Assembly: GCA_036523395.1 (NCBI GenBank)
Contig: DATDEH010000124.1
Span: 1 to 54,695 of the forward strand
Origin: Candidatus Limnocylindria bacterium
GTDB taxonomy: Bacteria > Chloroflexota > Limnocylindria > P2-11E
Direction: 5' to 3'
DNA length: 54,695 bases
The notes under the pieces were generated by a model, which saw only the letters and a program-made list of their open reading frames with translations, was not told the origin of the DNA and searched no databases. This document shows, piece after piece, positions 10,276-18,305 of this stretch. The position numbers were made by a program, and so were the translations under genes. Every line of letters starts with the position of its first letter. The first letter of the stretch is position 1.

Positions 10276-10287
10276 GAACGCATGTTC
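10276..10287 (-). promoter_or_regulatory. Predicted LexA/SOS box upstream of uvrB
   Basis: GAAC-GCAT-GTTC forms a perfect inverted repeat with 4-bp arms and a 4-bp centre. On the minus strand it reads CGAACATGCGTTCT, matching the Gram-positive-type LexA consensus CGAACRNRYGTTYC except at the last base. It lies 16 bp before the uvrB GTG, where a repressor would block the promoter or early transcription. The position before a classical SOS gene makes the call stronger than the motif alone. No lexA gene is in the window. Confidence 0.7.
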
Positions 10288-10371
10288 GGTGACGGCCACA
10301 GCTCCCCCGACTCTCCCGATTGTCGCGCACCAGCCAACCATCTGCCGCGTTTTTCCCACCAAAGCGCTATT

Positions 10372-10388
10372 GCGGTACCCCATACCGC
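10372..10388. promoter_or_regulatory. Short inverted repeat in the tadE leader
   Basis: GCGGTA (10372-10377) and TACCGC (10383-10388) form a perfect 6-bp inverted repeat around CCCCA. It lies upstream of the more plausible tadE starts. It could be an operator or a small leader hairpin, and there is no evidence to choose between them. Its presence argues that the earliest TTG start at 10320 is not used. Confidence 0.35.
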
Positions 10389-10403
10389 TCCCTAGCGTCA
10401 CCA

Positions 10404-11030
10404 GTGCTCTCTAGGAAGGGACGGCCACCACTGGAAAAGCTCCGTACTCTTGTACACAGCGAGGAAGGGCAGAACCTCGTTGAGTTCGCCCTACTGCTGC
10501 CTGTGCTGTTGTACATCCTCATGGGGATCATCCAGTTCGGCTTGATCTTCGCCGTGTACGTGACGATCAACAACTCTGTCCGCGAAGCCGCCGGGTGGGG
10601 CTCGATCTACGTGTACGACAACACCATCGGCAACACGAACAACGACACGGCCCGAAACAACGGCATGGTCGACCGGATGTACCAGTCCCGCGGCATCCTG
10701 AGCATGGCGCCGCGCGGTGGCTCGACCGGCAACTTCAGCACGGCGAGCACCGGAACGCTCGCAGCCGCGTCGTGCCCGGTCCAGACGCCCGCCCCCGTGT
10801 TCGGCTGGTACTACGGCGCGACCAGCACGAACCCGGATGTAACGATCTGCTACTCCGTCCCGGCCGGCGTGACCGTGAACGACCCGCGACGCGGGTACTA
10901 CCTCGACGTCGAGACTTGGTACCACTTGCAAGTTTTCATCCCGCTGCTCCAGCAGTTCCTTCCAGACGACCCGGTGAAGGGTTCGCCGTGGATCCGACTG
11001 CCTGGGCGCATCACGGTCGTTGTCAATTAG
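10404..11030 (+). CDS. TadE-like pseudopilin
   Basis: A protein of about 208 aa of the TadE/TadG type from Tad/Flp pilus systems. It has a short basic leader, then GQNLVEFALLLPVLL, which matches a prepilin-peptidase site (cleavage after Gly, with Glu at +5), and then a single hydrophobic helix of about 25 residues. The rest is a polar extracytoplasmic domain. The start is uncertain: TTG 10320, GTG 10404 and CTG 10431 are in frame. The purine-rich AGGAAGGG at 10413-10420 best fits the CTG, while GTG 10404 is the conservative choice. A cpaB-like gene follows 92 bp later, but tadA, tadB, tadC and flp are absent here. Confidence 0.75.
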   Translation: MLSRKGRPPLEKLRTLVHSEEGQNLVEFALLLPVLLYILMGIIQFGLIFAVYVTINNSVREAAGWGSIYVYDNTIGNTNNDTARNNGMVDRMYQSRGILSMAPRGGSTGNFSTASTGTLAAASCPVQTPAPVFGWYYGATSTNPDVTICYSVPAGVTVNDPRRGYYLDVETWYHLQVFIPLLQQFLPDDPVKGSPWIRLPGRITVVVN

Positions 11031-11122
11031 GAAGCAGCATTCAGGCAAGACCGTCGTTAATCCATTGAGGAATCGCTAGAGTCCGTTAGGGACAGCAGCA
11101 CAACAGAGGAGAGGGACAACAA

Positions 11123-11908
11123 GTGCAGGACGGTTCACGCCGCCGCGCGCGGCTCATTCTCATCGTTGGTGTCGCGCTCGCGCTCGTCGCGGGCGTGGGC
11201 ACGTTCGTGTACGCATCGGGGGCCAAGAGCGACCAGCCGGTCGCCGTGCCTACGGTCGCTGTGCTCGTCGCGGCGCGCGAGATCCCTGCCAAGACGACGC
11301 TCACCTCCGCGGACGTGAAGCTGCAGGAGTTCAACGTCGACGCCAAGCCGGCCGCCGCGATGACCTCCGCCGAGCAAGCACTTGGCAAGATCACGATCCA
11401 GAGCATCAGCGTCGGCGAGCCGATCCTGCCGACGAAATTCGCCGACCCGAAGAACCCGTCGTTCGTCGTGATGCCCGCGAGCTTCATCGGGCCCGACGGC
11501 GCCCCGGTGGCGAACTCGCCGAACTTCCGCGCGATGTCGATCACCGTTCCCGACGCGAACGCGGTCGGCGGCTCCGTTCTGGTCGGTGACCTCGTCGACC
11601 TCGTGTTCACCATGCAGTTCGACCCACAGCAAAAGCTTCAGCGGCCGACGCCGCAGCAGACACTCGACTTCAGCTCGAAGATCATCCTGGAGCGCTTACC
11701 GATCCTCGCCCGCCTCGCGAGCGTCTACACGATCCGTGTCGACGCCCTGACGGCCGAGCGCATCGCGTACCTACAGTCCGCGGGTGGTCAGATCGCGTTC
11801 CTGCTGCGCGCACCGAAGGACGAGCGGGCCAGTGGCTCGACGGGTGCGACGTTCGGGGACATCTACACGAACTTCCGCGTCAAGATCCCGGAGAAGATCA
11901 ACCCATAG
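11123..11908 (+). CDS. cpaB: Flp pilus assembly protein CpaB (SAF domain)
   Basis: This 261-aa protein has an N-terminal membrane helix (residues about 10-30), then a SAF domain starting at VPTVAVLVAAREIPAKTTLTSADV. That repeat is characteristic of CpaB/RcpC proteins that assist Tad pilus assembly at the cell envelope. The GTG start at 11123 is preceded by GGAGAGGG with suitable spacing. It follows the TadE-like gene in the same direction and converges with coaE, with stops 4 bp apart. With no other Tad components in the window, the rest of the pilus machine must be encoded elsewhere. Confidence 0.82.
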   Translation: MQDGSRRRARLILIVGVALALVAGVGTFVYASGAKSDQPVAVPTVAVLVAAREIPAKTTLTSADVKLQEFNVDAKPAAAMTSAEQALGKITIQSISVGEPILPTKFADPKNPSFVVMPASFIGPDGAPVANSPNFRAMSITVPDANAVGGSVLVGDLVDLVFTMQFDPQQKLQRPTPQQTLDFSSKIILERLPILARLASVYTIRVDALTAERIAYLQSAGGQIAFLLRAPKDERASGSTGATFGDIYTNFRVKIPEKINP

Positions 11909-11912
11909 CGGT

Positions 11913-12515
11913 CTAGCCGCGGGGCGCGGACCGGAGACGCTCCCAGGCTTCGCGCACACGTGTACGTGTCGCGTCGCGGTCGCCGTCGTTCACGATCACG
12001 ACGTCGGCCGCGGCGCGGAACTCCTCTTCACTCGCCTGCCGCGCCAGACGCAGCTCGGCCTCTGGCTGCGGTAGGCCGCGCGCGCGAAGCCGCTCGATCA
12101 GCAGGCCGCGCGGCGCGACCACGATCCAGATCTCATCGCAGACGCTCCGCAGATCCGACTCCAGGAGCTTGATGGCCTCGACGACCATCACGTCGCCGTC
12201 TCGCAGCATCTTGCGCGCCTCCAGGATCCGCGCGACGACCCTGGGGTGCATGATCCGCTCGAGTCGCGCAAGTTTCTTCGGATCGCTGAAGACCTCTGCC
12301 GCGAGCTTCGCGCGGTCGATCTCCTTGTCCTCGCCGAGCACGCCGGTCCCGAACGTCTGCACGATCGCGCTGTAGCCGACGGTGCCGCGCGACTGCTCGT
12401 CGTGAACGATCGCGTCAGCATCGATCACCTTCGCGCCGAGCTCGCGCAGCATCGCTGCGACGAGCGACTTGCCGGATCCGATCTGGCCGCTTAGGCCGAC
12501 GACGCGCGAGCTCAC
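11913..12515 (-). CDS. coaE: Dephospho-CoA kinase
   Basis: A 200-aa P-loop kinase for the last step of coenzyme A synthesis (3'-phosphorylation of dephospho-CoA). It shows the P-loop GQIGSGKS at about residues 8-15, then LGAKVIDADAIVHD, the substrate-binding segment of CoaE, and HPRVVARI. Length is normal. The GTG at 12515 was chosen because it overlaps the ABC-F stop as GTGA and places the P-loop at the usual distance. An in-frame start 30 bp upstream would lie inside the ABC-F gene. It is the last gene of the polA-mutM-orf-ABC-F-coaE run. Confidence 0.93.
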   Translation of the reverse strand: MSSRVVGLSGQIGSGKSLVAAMLRELGAKVIDADAIVHDEQSRGTVGYSAIVQTFGTGVLGEDKEIDRAKLAAEVFSDPKKLARLERIMHPRVVARILEARKMLRDGDVMVVEAIKLLESDLRSVCDEIWIVVAPRGLLIERLRARGLPQPEAELRLARQASEEEFRAAADVVIVNDGDRDATRTRVREAWERLRSAPRG

Positions 12516-14512
12516 TCCTTCTCGGCCTCGCTGACGCGGGTCCACTCCGCATACAACTCCTTGAGCGAGCGCTCGAGGGCGGCGTGCTCTTCGCCGACGC
12601 GGCGGGTCTCGAGGTAGTTGCCGCTCAGAGCGATCTGGGCGACCTTCTCCGTGAGCTGCTTGAGTTGGAGTTCCATCGCGGAAATCCTTGCTTCGAGCGC
12701 GCGCGTGCCACTGACGCGCCGGAGCGGCGATGCCGTCGCGCGGTTTCGCGCGGTCGGGCGGGTCCTGCCGCGGCTCGGGGTCCCCGCTCGGGAGTTGGCC
12801 TCCCCGCCTGCATCGCGAGCTCGCCGTTCCTCTGCGGGCGGGGCCCCTCCACTCTCCCTCGCGGGAATCCCGCTCGCCGCGTCACCCGCCCGCCCGACCG
12901 CCGCGCTCACGTATTCGACGACCGGGGCGTCGCGTCCGGCTGCGCGCTCACGCTGATAGGCCGTCCAGCCCCCCTCAAAGCGACGGAGAAGGCCGCCATT
13001 GATCAGCCAGAGCTCTGAGGCAAGTTTGTCGATGAAGTAGCGGTCATGACTCACGAATACCAGCGTCCCCTCGTAATCGGTCAGCACTGCCTCGAGCTGT
13101 TCGCGCGCTGCGAGGTCGAGATGATTCGTGGGCTCGTCGAGCACGAGGAGATTCGCGTGTCGCAGCGACAGGCGGGCCAGCGCGAGCCGGCTTCGTTCGC
13201 CGCCTGAGAGGACTGCGACCGACTTCGCCACGTCGTCGCCACGAAAAAGGAAGCGCGCGAGCAGGTTGCGTGCTTCCTGGTCGTCCATGGCGCCGGCGGC
13301 GCGCATCGCTTCGAGAACGGTCTGATCGCCGGTCAGCTCTGCCTGGGCCTGCTCGAGGTACGCCACGCGCGCGCCAGGCGCGGCGCTCACGTAGCCGTCG
13401 AGCGGCGTCAGATCCCCGACCAGGGTCCGCACCAAGGTCGTCTTTCCCGCGCCGTTCGGTCCCACGAGCGCCACGCGCGCGTCCCGGGCGACCCGCAGCG
13501 GACCGGCGCGCATGACCGGATCGCCGTAGCCGACCGCGAGCGCGGTCGTCTCAAGGACCGTCTCGCTGCCGAGGTCCGCGGCCTCGAGGCCCCAGCTGTG
13601 GCGCGTTGACTGTGTGGGCGCCTCGATACGCTCGACGCGCGCGAGCTTCTTCCCGCGGCCGCGCGCCTCCTTCGAGCGCTGCCCGGCGCCGTATCGGCGG
13701 ATGAACTCTTCGGTCTTCGCGATCTCTTCGGCCTGGCGCGCATGCGCGCGCATCTGCGCCGTCTCGCGTTCGAGCCGCTGGCGCGCGTAGTGCGAGTAGC
13801 CGCCGCGGTACTCGACGACCGTCAGGTCCTCGATCGACAACGTGCGCGACGTCACGCGATCGAGGAACCAGCGGTCATGCGATGAGATGAGGCATGTCGC
13901 ATCTTGCTCGACCAGAAAGTTCTCGAGCCACTCGAGAGCGGCCACGTCGAGATGGTTCGTCGGTTCATCGAGGAGGAGGACGTCCGGATCGTCGAGGAGC
14001 AGGCGGGCCAGGCCGAGCCGTGTCCGCTCGCCACCGGAGAGGGTCGCCACGTCGCGATCGACGAGACCGCCGAGGCCAAGCCCACCGAGGATGCGCGCGA
14101 GCGTGCCTTCGAAGTCATAGCCGCCAGCGTGCTCGAAGTGGTGCTGCGCATCGGCGTAGCGCTCGAGCCGCTCGGGATCCCCGGTCGCGATCTGCCCTTC
14201 GAGATCGCGCAGCTCGCGCTCCAGTTCGCGCAGATGGGCTGCCGCGCCTCGCGCGTGCTCGATCACCGTTCCCGTCGCTTCGTCCAGCAGCTCCTGGCGC
14301 AGGAAGCCGACGCGGGTGCCACGCGCGTAGGCGACCGCGCCACGATCCGGTGCGTCGAGACCCGCCGCGATCCGCAGGAGCGACGTCTTTCCCGTCCCGT
14401 TCGGACCGACGAGGCCGACCCGGTCACCCTGCGCGACACGGAACGACACGTCCTTCAGGACCTCGCGCTCGCCGTACCACCGCGCGACGGCCTGGACCGA
14501 GAGCACGCTCAC
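12512..14512 (-). CDS. ABC-F family ATPase with a repeat-derived linker insertion
   Basis: A 666-aa soluble protein with two ABC modules and no membrane segment. Walker A motifs are GPNGTGKT (about residue 37) and GPNGAGKT (about 350). Signature LSGGERTRLGLARLL and LSGGERSRLALARLS motifs are each followed by DEPTNHLD. ABC-F proteins act on the ribosome in translation or antibiotic protection. The C-terminus has a charged coiled-coil (about 605-665) like Uup. Residues about 538-588 are not part of the family fold. They are encoded by a 150-bp copy of the dispersed repeat at 12751-12900, in frame and without stops. GTG start and GTGA overlaps at both ends couple it to the small ORF and to coaE. 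Confidence 0.9.
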   Translation of the reverse strand: MSVLSVQAVARWYGEREVLKDVSFRVAQGDRVGLVGPNGTGKTSLLRIAAGLDAPDRGAVAYARGTRVGFLRQELLDEATGTVIEHARGAAAHLRELERELRDLEGQIATGDPERLERYADAQHHFEHAGGYDFEGTLARILGGLGLGGLVDRDVATLSGGERTRLGLARLLLDDPDVLLLDEPTNHLDVAALEWLENFLVEQDATCLISSHDRWFLDRVTSRTLSIEDLTVVEYRGGYSHYARQRLERETAQMRAHARQAEEIAKTEEFIRRYGAGQRSKEARGRGKKLARVERIEAPTQSTRHSWGLEAADLGSETVLETTALAVGYGDPVMRAGPLRVARDARVALVGPNGAGKTTLVRTLVGDLTPLDGYVSAAPGARVAYLEQAQAELTGDQTVLEAMRAAGAMDDQEARNLLARFLFRGDDVAKSVAVLSGGERSRLALARLSLRHANLLVLDEPTNHLDLAAREQLEAVLTDYEGTLVFVSHDRYFIDKLASELWLINGGLLRRFEGGWTAYQRERAAGRDAPVVEYVSAAVGRAGDAASGIPARESGGAPPAEERRARDAGGEANSRAGTPSRGRTRPTARNRATASPLRRVSGTRALEARISAMELQLKQLTEKVAQIALSGNYLETRRVGEEHAALERSLKELYAEWTRVSEAEKE
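12751..12900 (-). repeat. Dispersed ~150-bp element, coding copy B inside the ABC-F gene
   Basis: The inverse of copy A at 4201-4346. The ends are CGGTCGGGCGGG (12751-12762) and its complement at 12889-12900, a 12-bp inverted repeat whose sequence differs from the copy A ends but is again perfectly paired. The interior retains four exact blocks of 16-19 bp. Its length is exactly 150 bp, so it adds about 50 codons without shifting the ABC-F frame. The encoded peptide is Gly/Ala/Arg-rich and sits in the linker before the C-terminal coiled-coil, a tolerant place. Confidence 0.85.
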
Positions 14513-14676
14513 GGCCGGATCCGGGGCGGGTCGACGCCCGGACCCAGGACATGCCAGCGCATGTGTGGGGTCACGCCGGGTGCGGCAGCGTTGGCTCGGA
14601 CGAAGAAGCCAGCCTTGTCGAGGCCGCGCTTCTTGCCTTCGGCGTCCAAGTAGCTCGACCTGTCGAATTCCGGCAT
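14509..14676 (-). CDS. Small hypothetical protein (55 aa) between mutM and the ABC-F gene
   Basis: The frame begins MPEFDRSSYLDAEGKKRG and ends in PRIRP. It is mostly polar, with no membrane segment or cysteine motif. I do not recognise a family. Support for its reality is positional: the ATG lies 4 bp after the mutM stop, and its TGA overlaps the GTG start of the ABC-F gene (GTGA), the same junction style used along this operon. It could be a small conserved accessory protein or a leader-type ORF for translational coupling. Confidence 0.55.
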   Translation of the reverse strand: MPEFDRSSYLDAEGKKRGLDKAGFFVRANAAAPGVTPHMRWHVLGPGVDPPRIRP

Positions 14677-14680
14677 CCGT

Positions 14681-15553
14681 TCATTGTCGTCGCGGCGCCC
14701 GCTGGCACCGCGGGCAGTGGAAGGTCCCGCGCCCGCCGACGACGGTGCGCACGACCGCGCGGCCACAGCGTGGACACGGATGGCCCGCGCGGTCGTACAC
14801 CTGGAACTCGCGCTGCATCCGGCCCTGGCCGCCGCGCGCGTCGAGATAGTCGCGGCGCGACGCGCCGCCGAGGCGGATGCCCTTGCGGAGCACGAAGCGC
14901 AGCGCCTCGCGCAGCTTGGCGACTTCGTCGGGTCGGAGCGAGCCGGCGGTCCGCAGTGGATGGATACGCGCGCGCCACAGCGCCTCGATGTCGTAGATGT
15001 TGCCCACTCCGGCGATGCCGCGCTGGTCGAGGAGCAGCGGCTTGATCGCGGACCGGCCGCGCAGCTGCAGGAACTCGCGCAGCCAGCGGGTCGTGAAGCG
15101 CGGGGTCAGCGGCTCGATGCCAAGCACGCGGTGGAGTGGAACGCCCGGCCGAGAGCGCGGGCGCTCGCCGTCCTCCGCGAGGTCCGCCCGGTCCACGATC
15201 GCCATCCGACCGAACTTCCGCGTGTCCGAGAAGCGCAGAACGGTGCCGTCGTCGAATCCGATCGAGGCGCGGACGAACGTGTCGTCGGGCGCGCCGGGCC
15301 CGCGGAACAGGAGTTTGCCGGTCATGCGCAGCGACACGATGAGCGCCTCACCTCCGTCCAGCTCGAGGACGACGAACTTGCCCCGCCTGCCGACGCCCGT
15401 GATCGCGCGTCCCTTCAGCCGCGACGCGAAATGCGCGGCGGGCACCGGCTCGGTCACGCGATGCCAGAACGACTCGAACGACGCGATGCGCCGCCCGATG
15501 ACCATCTCGCGCAGCTGCCGCGCGATCGTCTCGACCTCGGGCAGCTCAGGCAT
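14681..15553 (-). CDS. mutM: Formamidopyrimidine-DNA glycosylase
   Basis: A 290-aa bifunctional base-excision glycosylase/AP lyase acting on 8-oxoguanine and related lesions. The N-terminus MPELPEVETIARQL supplies the catalytic Pro and Glu after Met removal. The helix-two-turn-helix and the GVGNIYDIEALW segment follow, and the C-terminal zinc finger is complete (CPRCGRA...CPRCQ). Length is typical. It overlaps the 3' end of polA by 8 bp, so repair glycosylase and repair polymerase are co-transcribed. MutM rather than Nei is favoured by the order of motifs, although specificity within the Fpg/Nei family is not certain. Confidence 0.94.
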   Translation of the reverse strand: MPELPEVETIARQLREMVIGRRIASFESFWHRVTEPVPAAHFASRLKGRAITGVGRRGKFVVLELDGGEALIVSLRMTGKLLFRGPGAPDDTFVRASIGFDDGTVLRFSDTRKFGRMAIVDRADLAEDGERPRSRPGVPLHRVLGIEPLTPRFTTRWLREFLQLRGRSAIKPLLLDQRGIAGVGNIYDIEALWRARIHPLRTAGSLRPDEVAKLREALRFVLRKGIRLGGASRRDYLDARGGQGRMQREFQVYDRAGHPCPRCGRAVVRTVVGGRGTFHCPRCQRAPRRQ

Positions 15554-18269
15554 GTGCGGCGGCTGGCTGCGGGATCCGCGTCATCTCGTCCCAGTTCGTG
15601 CCGACGCGCACGTCGACGATGACGGGAACATCGAGCGCATAGGCGGCGGACATCTCGTCGCGAAGGATCTGCGCGGTCGCGTCCACGGCATCTTTCGGAA
15701 GCTCCACGACGAGCTCATCGTGCACCTGCAGCATGACGCGCGCCTCGGACTCCATTTCGGCGAGACGGTCGTACACGCGGCGCATCGCGATCTTCATGAT
15801 GTCGGCGGCCGTCCCCTGGATCGGCATGTTGATGGCCATGCGTTCGGCCGCATTGCGGACCGCCGAGTTGCGACTGGTCATGTCCGCGATGTAGCGGCGG
15901 CGGCCGAGAAGCGTCTCGACGTAGCCCTGCTCGGCGCAGAATGCCTTGGTCTCGATGATGTAGCGCTGGACCTGCGCGTACCGCTTGAAGTACTCATTGA
16001 TGAAGCGCTGCGCCTCCTCGCGCGGCATCCCCATGCGCCAGGCAAGGCCGAAGTCGCTCATGCCATAGATGATCCCGAAGTTGAGCATCTTCGCGACGTC
16101 GCGCTGCTCCCGGGTGACCTGGTCTTCGCTCACGTTGAAGCCGGCCGCTGCGGTCCGGCGGTGCACGTCGGCGCCTTCGCGGAAGGCGGCGGTCAGCGCG
16201 GGGTCACCGGACATGTGCGCAAGGACACGCAGCTCGATCTGTGAGTAGTCCGCGGCAAGCAGCACGAGATCCGCTCCGCCGGCGACGAACGCGCGGCGGA
16301 TGCGCCGCCCGAGCGGTGTGCGGATCGGGATGTTCTGGAGATTGGGGTTCTTGCTCGACAGGCGCCCCGTGGCGGCGACAGCCTGGTCGAACGTCGTGTG
16401 CAACCGCCGCGTGTCCGGGTCGACGAGCGGGCCAAGGCCCTCGGCGTACGTCGAACGAAGCTTCTCGATCTCGCGGTACTCCAGGATCTTGTCGACCACC
16501 GGATGTGCGGTGCGCAGCTCCTCCAGCACCGCGGCGTCCGTCGAGTAGCCCGTCGCGGTCCGCCGGCCGCGCGGCAGCTTCAGCTCCTCGAACAAGAGCG
16601 AGCCGAGCTGTTTCGGCGAGTTGATCGGGAACTCGTGACCGACCGCGTCGTACGCCTCGCGTTCGATGCGCGCCACCTCACGTGCGAACTCCTGCCCCAA
16701 CGACTGCAGGTAGGGCAGGTCGACAGCGATGCCGGCTTCTTCCATCTCAACCAGGACGTCCACGAGCGGGAGCTCGATCTCCGCGAAGAGCTTGCGCATG
16801 CCGAGACGATCGAGGTCTTCATCGAAGAGCGCGCCGAGCCGTGCCGCGGCGACCGCACCGGCGCCCGCGCGTGCGAGTCGCTCTTCCGGCGTCGGGACGC
16901 GGTGCGGATCCTTGCGGTCGGCCACCGGCAGGACCGGCACCTCGAGCTTGAGGCGCTCCGCCGAGAGGTCCTCGAGCGCGTGATAGCGGCGGCTCGCGTT
17001 CACCAGATATGACGCGAGCATCGTGTCCATCGTCACGCCGCGCAGCTCGGCACCGGCACGCCGGAGCGCGCGGCGCGCGGTCTTCGCATCGTGCGCGGTC
17101 TTGGCGACGCTCGCGTCGGCAAGGACGGACGCGATGGGCGCTGGAACGCCGGAGATCGTCGGCACGTACCAGGCGTCCTCTCCCACGGCGAGGCCAAGAC
17201 CGAGCAGGACCGGGTGGCGACCGACGTCGACGTCAGCGTGCACCGCGACGCTCGACGCAGCGCGAAGCCGCGCCGCGACGTCGGCTGCATCCTCCGGACC
17301 GACGAGCGTGGTCGCGACGGGCGGCGCGGCGAGAGGCGCGGTGTCGAGGCCCAGCGCGAGCTGACCCGGCCGCGCGACCGGCGCCGGAGCGGGCGCGAGG
17401 TTGCCGTCGGCAGGCGGGAGTCGCGGGATGAGGCTGCGGAATTCGAGATCGCGGAAGAGCTCGAGCACGCCGGCGCGGTCGTAGCTGCGGAAGCGCGTTG
17501 CCGCGACGTCAAGCGTGACCGGCAGGTCAGTGATGATCCTGGACATCTCGCGGCTGCGGAAGACTTGGTCTTTGTTGGCGGCGAGACTCTCGCGCAGCTT
17601 CGGCGTGAATCGCGAGAGTTCCTCGTACACGCCTTCGATCGAGCCGTTCTCCGCAATGAGCTTCGCGGCAGTCTTCTCGCCGACGCCGGGGACGCCGGGG
17701 ATGTTGTCCGTCGTGTCGCCCTTGAGGGCTTTGAAGTCGATCATCTGGTCGGGCCGCAGGCCGTAGCGCTGCGCGATCTGCGCCTCGTCGTACACGACGG
17801 TGTTCTGGAAGCCCATTCGCGTCGTGAACAGCTTCGTGTTCGGTGTGACGAGCTGCAGCGTGTCGAGATCGCCCGACACGATGATGCTCTCGAGACCAGC
17901 CGCCTCCGCCTGCTTGGCCAGGGCGCCGATCACGTCGTCGGCCTCGAAGCCCGGGAGGGCGTAGATGGGCACGCCCAGCTTCCCGAGCAGCTCCTTGCAG
18001 CGCTCGAACTGCGGGCGGAGCTCGTCGGGCATCGGCTTACGCGTTGCCTTGTACGTCGCGTCGCGTTCGTGTCTGAAGGTCTTTTGGGGTAAGTCAAAGG
18101 CGGCGGCGATGTGCTGCGGCTTGATCTCCTCGATCGCCTTGAGCAGGATCGACGCGAAGCCGAAGGTCGCGTTCGAGAGCTCGCCCTTAGTGGTCGTCAG
18201 CGGCGGGATCGCGAAATAGCCGCGGTAGATGAGCGAGTTCGAGTCGACCAGGATGATGCGTTCGGGCAT
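15546..18269 (-). CDS. polA: DNA polymerase I
   Basis: A 907-aa Pol I for gap filling and primer removal. The N-terminal 5' nuclease (1-290) shows LVDSNSLIYRGYFA, FEADDVIG and KGDTTDNIPGVPGVGEKTA. The central domain (about 310-490) has the fold of the 3'-5' exonuclease, but its first motif reads VHADVDVG without the D-x-E metal ligands. Proofreading is probably lost, as in Taq-type enzymes. The polymerase domain shows motif A DYSQIELRVLAHMSGD, motif B RDVAKMLNFGIIYG and motif C QVHDELVVE. The gene follows an ECF sigma/anti-sigma pair by 36 bp and overlaps mutM. Confidence 0.97.
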   Translation of the reverse strand: MPERIILVDSNSLIYRGYFAIPPLTTTKGELSNATFGFASILLKAIEEIKPQHIAAAFDLPQKTFRHERDATYKATRKPMPDELRPQFERCKELLGKLGVPIYALPGFEADDVIGALAKQAEAAGLESIIVSGDLDTLQLVTPNTKLFTTRMGFQNTVVYDEAQIAQRYGLRPDQMIDFKALKGDTTDNIPGVPGVGEKTAAKLIAENGSIEGVYEELSRFTPKLRESLAANKDQVFRSREMSRIITDLPVTLDVAATRFRSYDRAGVLELFRDLEFRSLIPRLPPADGNLAPAPAPVARPGQLALGLDTAPLAAPPVATTLVGPEDAADVAARLRAASSVAVHADVDVGRHPVLLGLGLAVGEDAWYVPTISGVPAPIASVLADASVAKTAHDAKTARRALRRAGAELRGVTMDTMLASYLVNASRRYHALEDLSAERLKLEVPVLPVADRKDPHRVPTPEERLARAGAGAVAAARLGALFDEDLDRLGMRKLFAEIELPLVDVLVEMEEAGIAVDLPYLQSLGQEFAREVARIEREAYDAVGHEFPINSPKQLGSLLFEELKLPRGRRTATGYSTDAAVLEELRTAHPVVDKILEYREIEKLRSTYAEGLGPLVDPDTRRLHTTFDQAVAATGRLSSKNPNLQNIPIRTPLGRRIRRAFVAGGADLVLLAADYSQIELRVLAHMSGDPALTAAFREGADVHRRTAAAGFNVSEDQVTREQRDVAKMLNFGIIYGMSDFGLAWRMGMPREEAQRFINEYFKRYAQVQRYIIETKAFCAEQGYVETLLGRRRYIADMTSRNSAVRNAAERMAINMPIQGTAADIMKIAMRRVYDRLAEMESEARVMLQVHDELVVELPKDAVDATAQILRDEMSAAYALDVPVIVDVRVGTNWDEMTRIPQPAAAHA

Positions 18270-18305
18270 GTATCAAGTATGAGGACCGCGCGCCGCGGCC
18301 GTCGG

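Noticed and set aside
10404-11908. Complete Tad/Flp pilus locus
   Set aside because: Only TadE-like and CpaB genes are present; no ATPase, platform or pilin gene.
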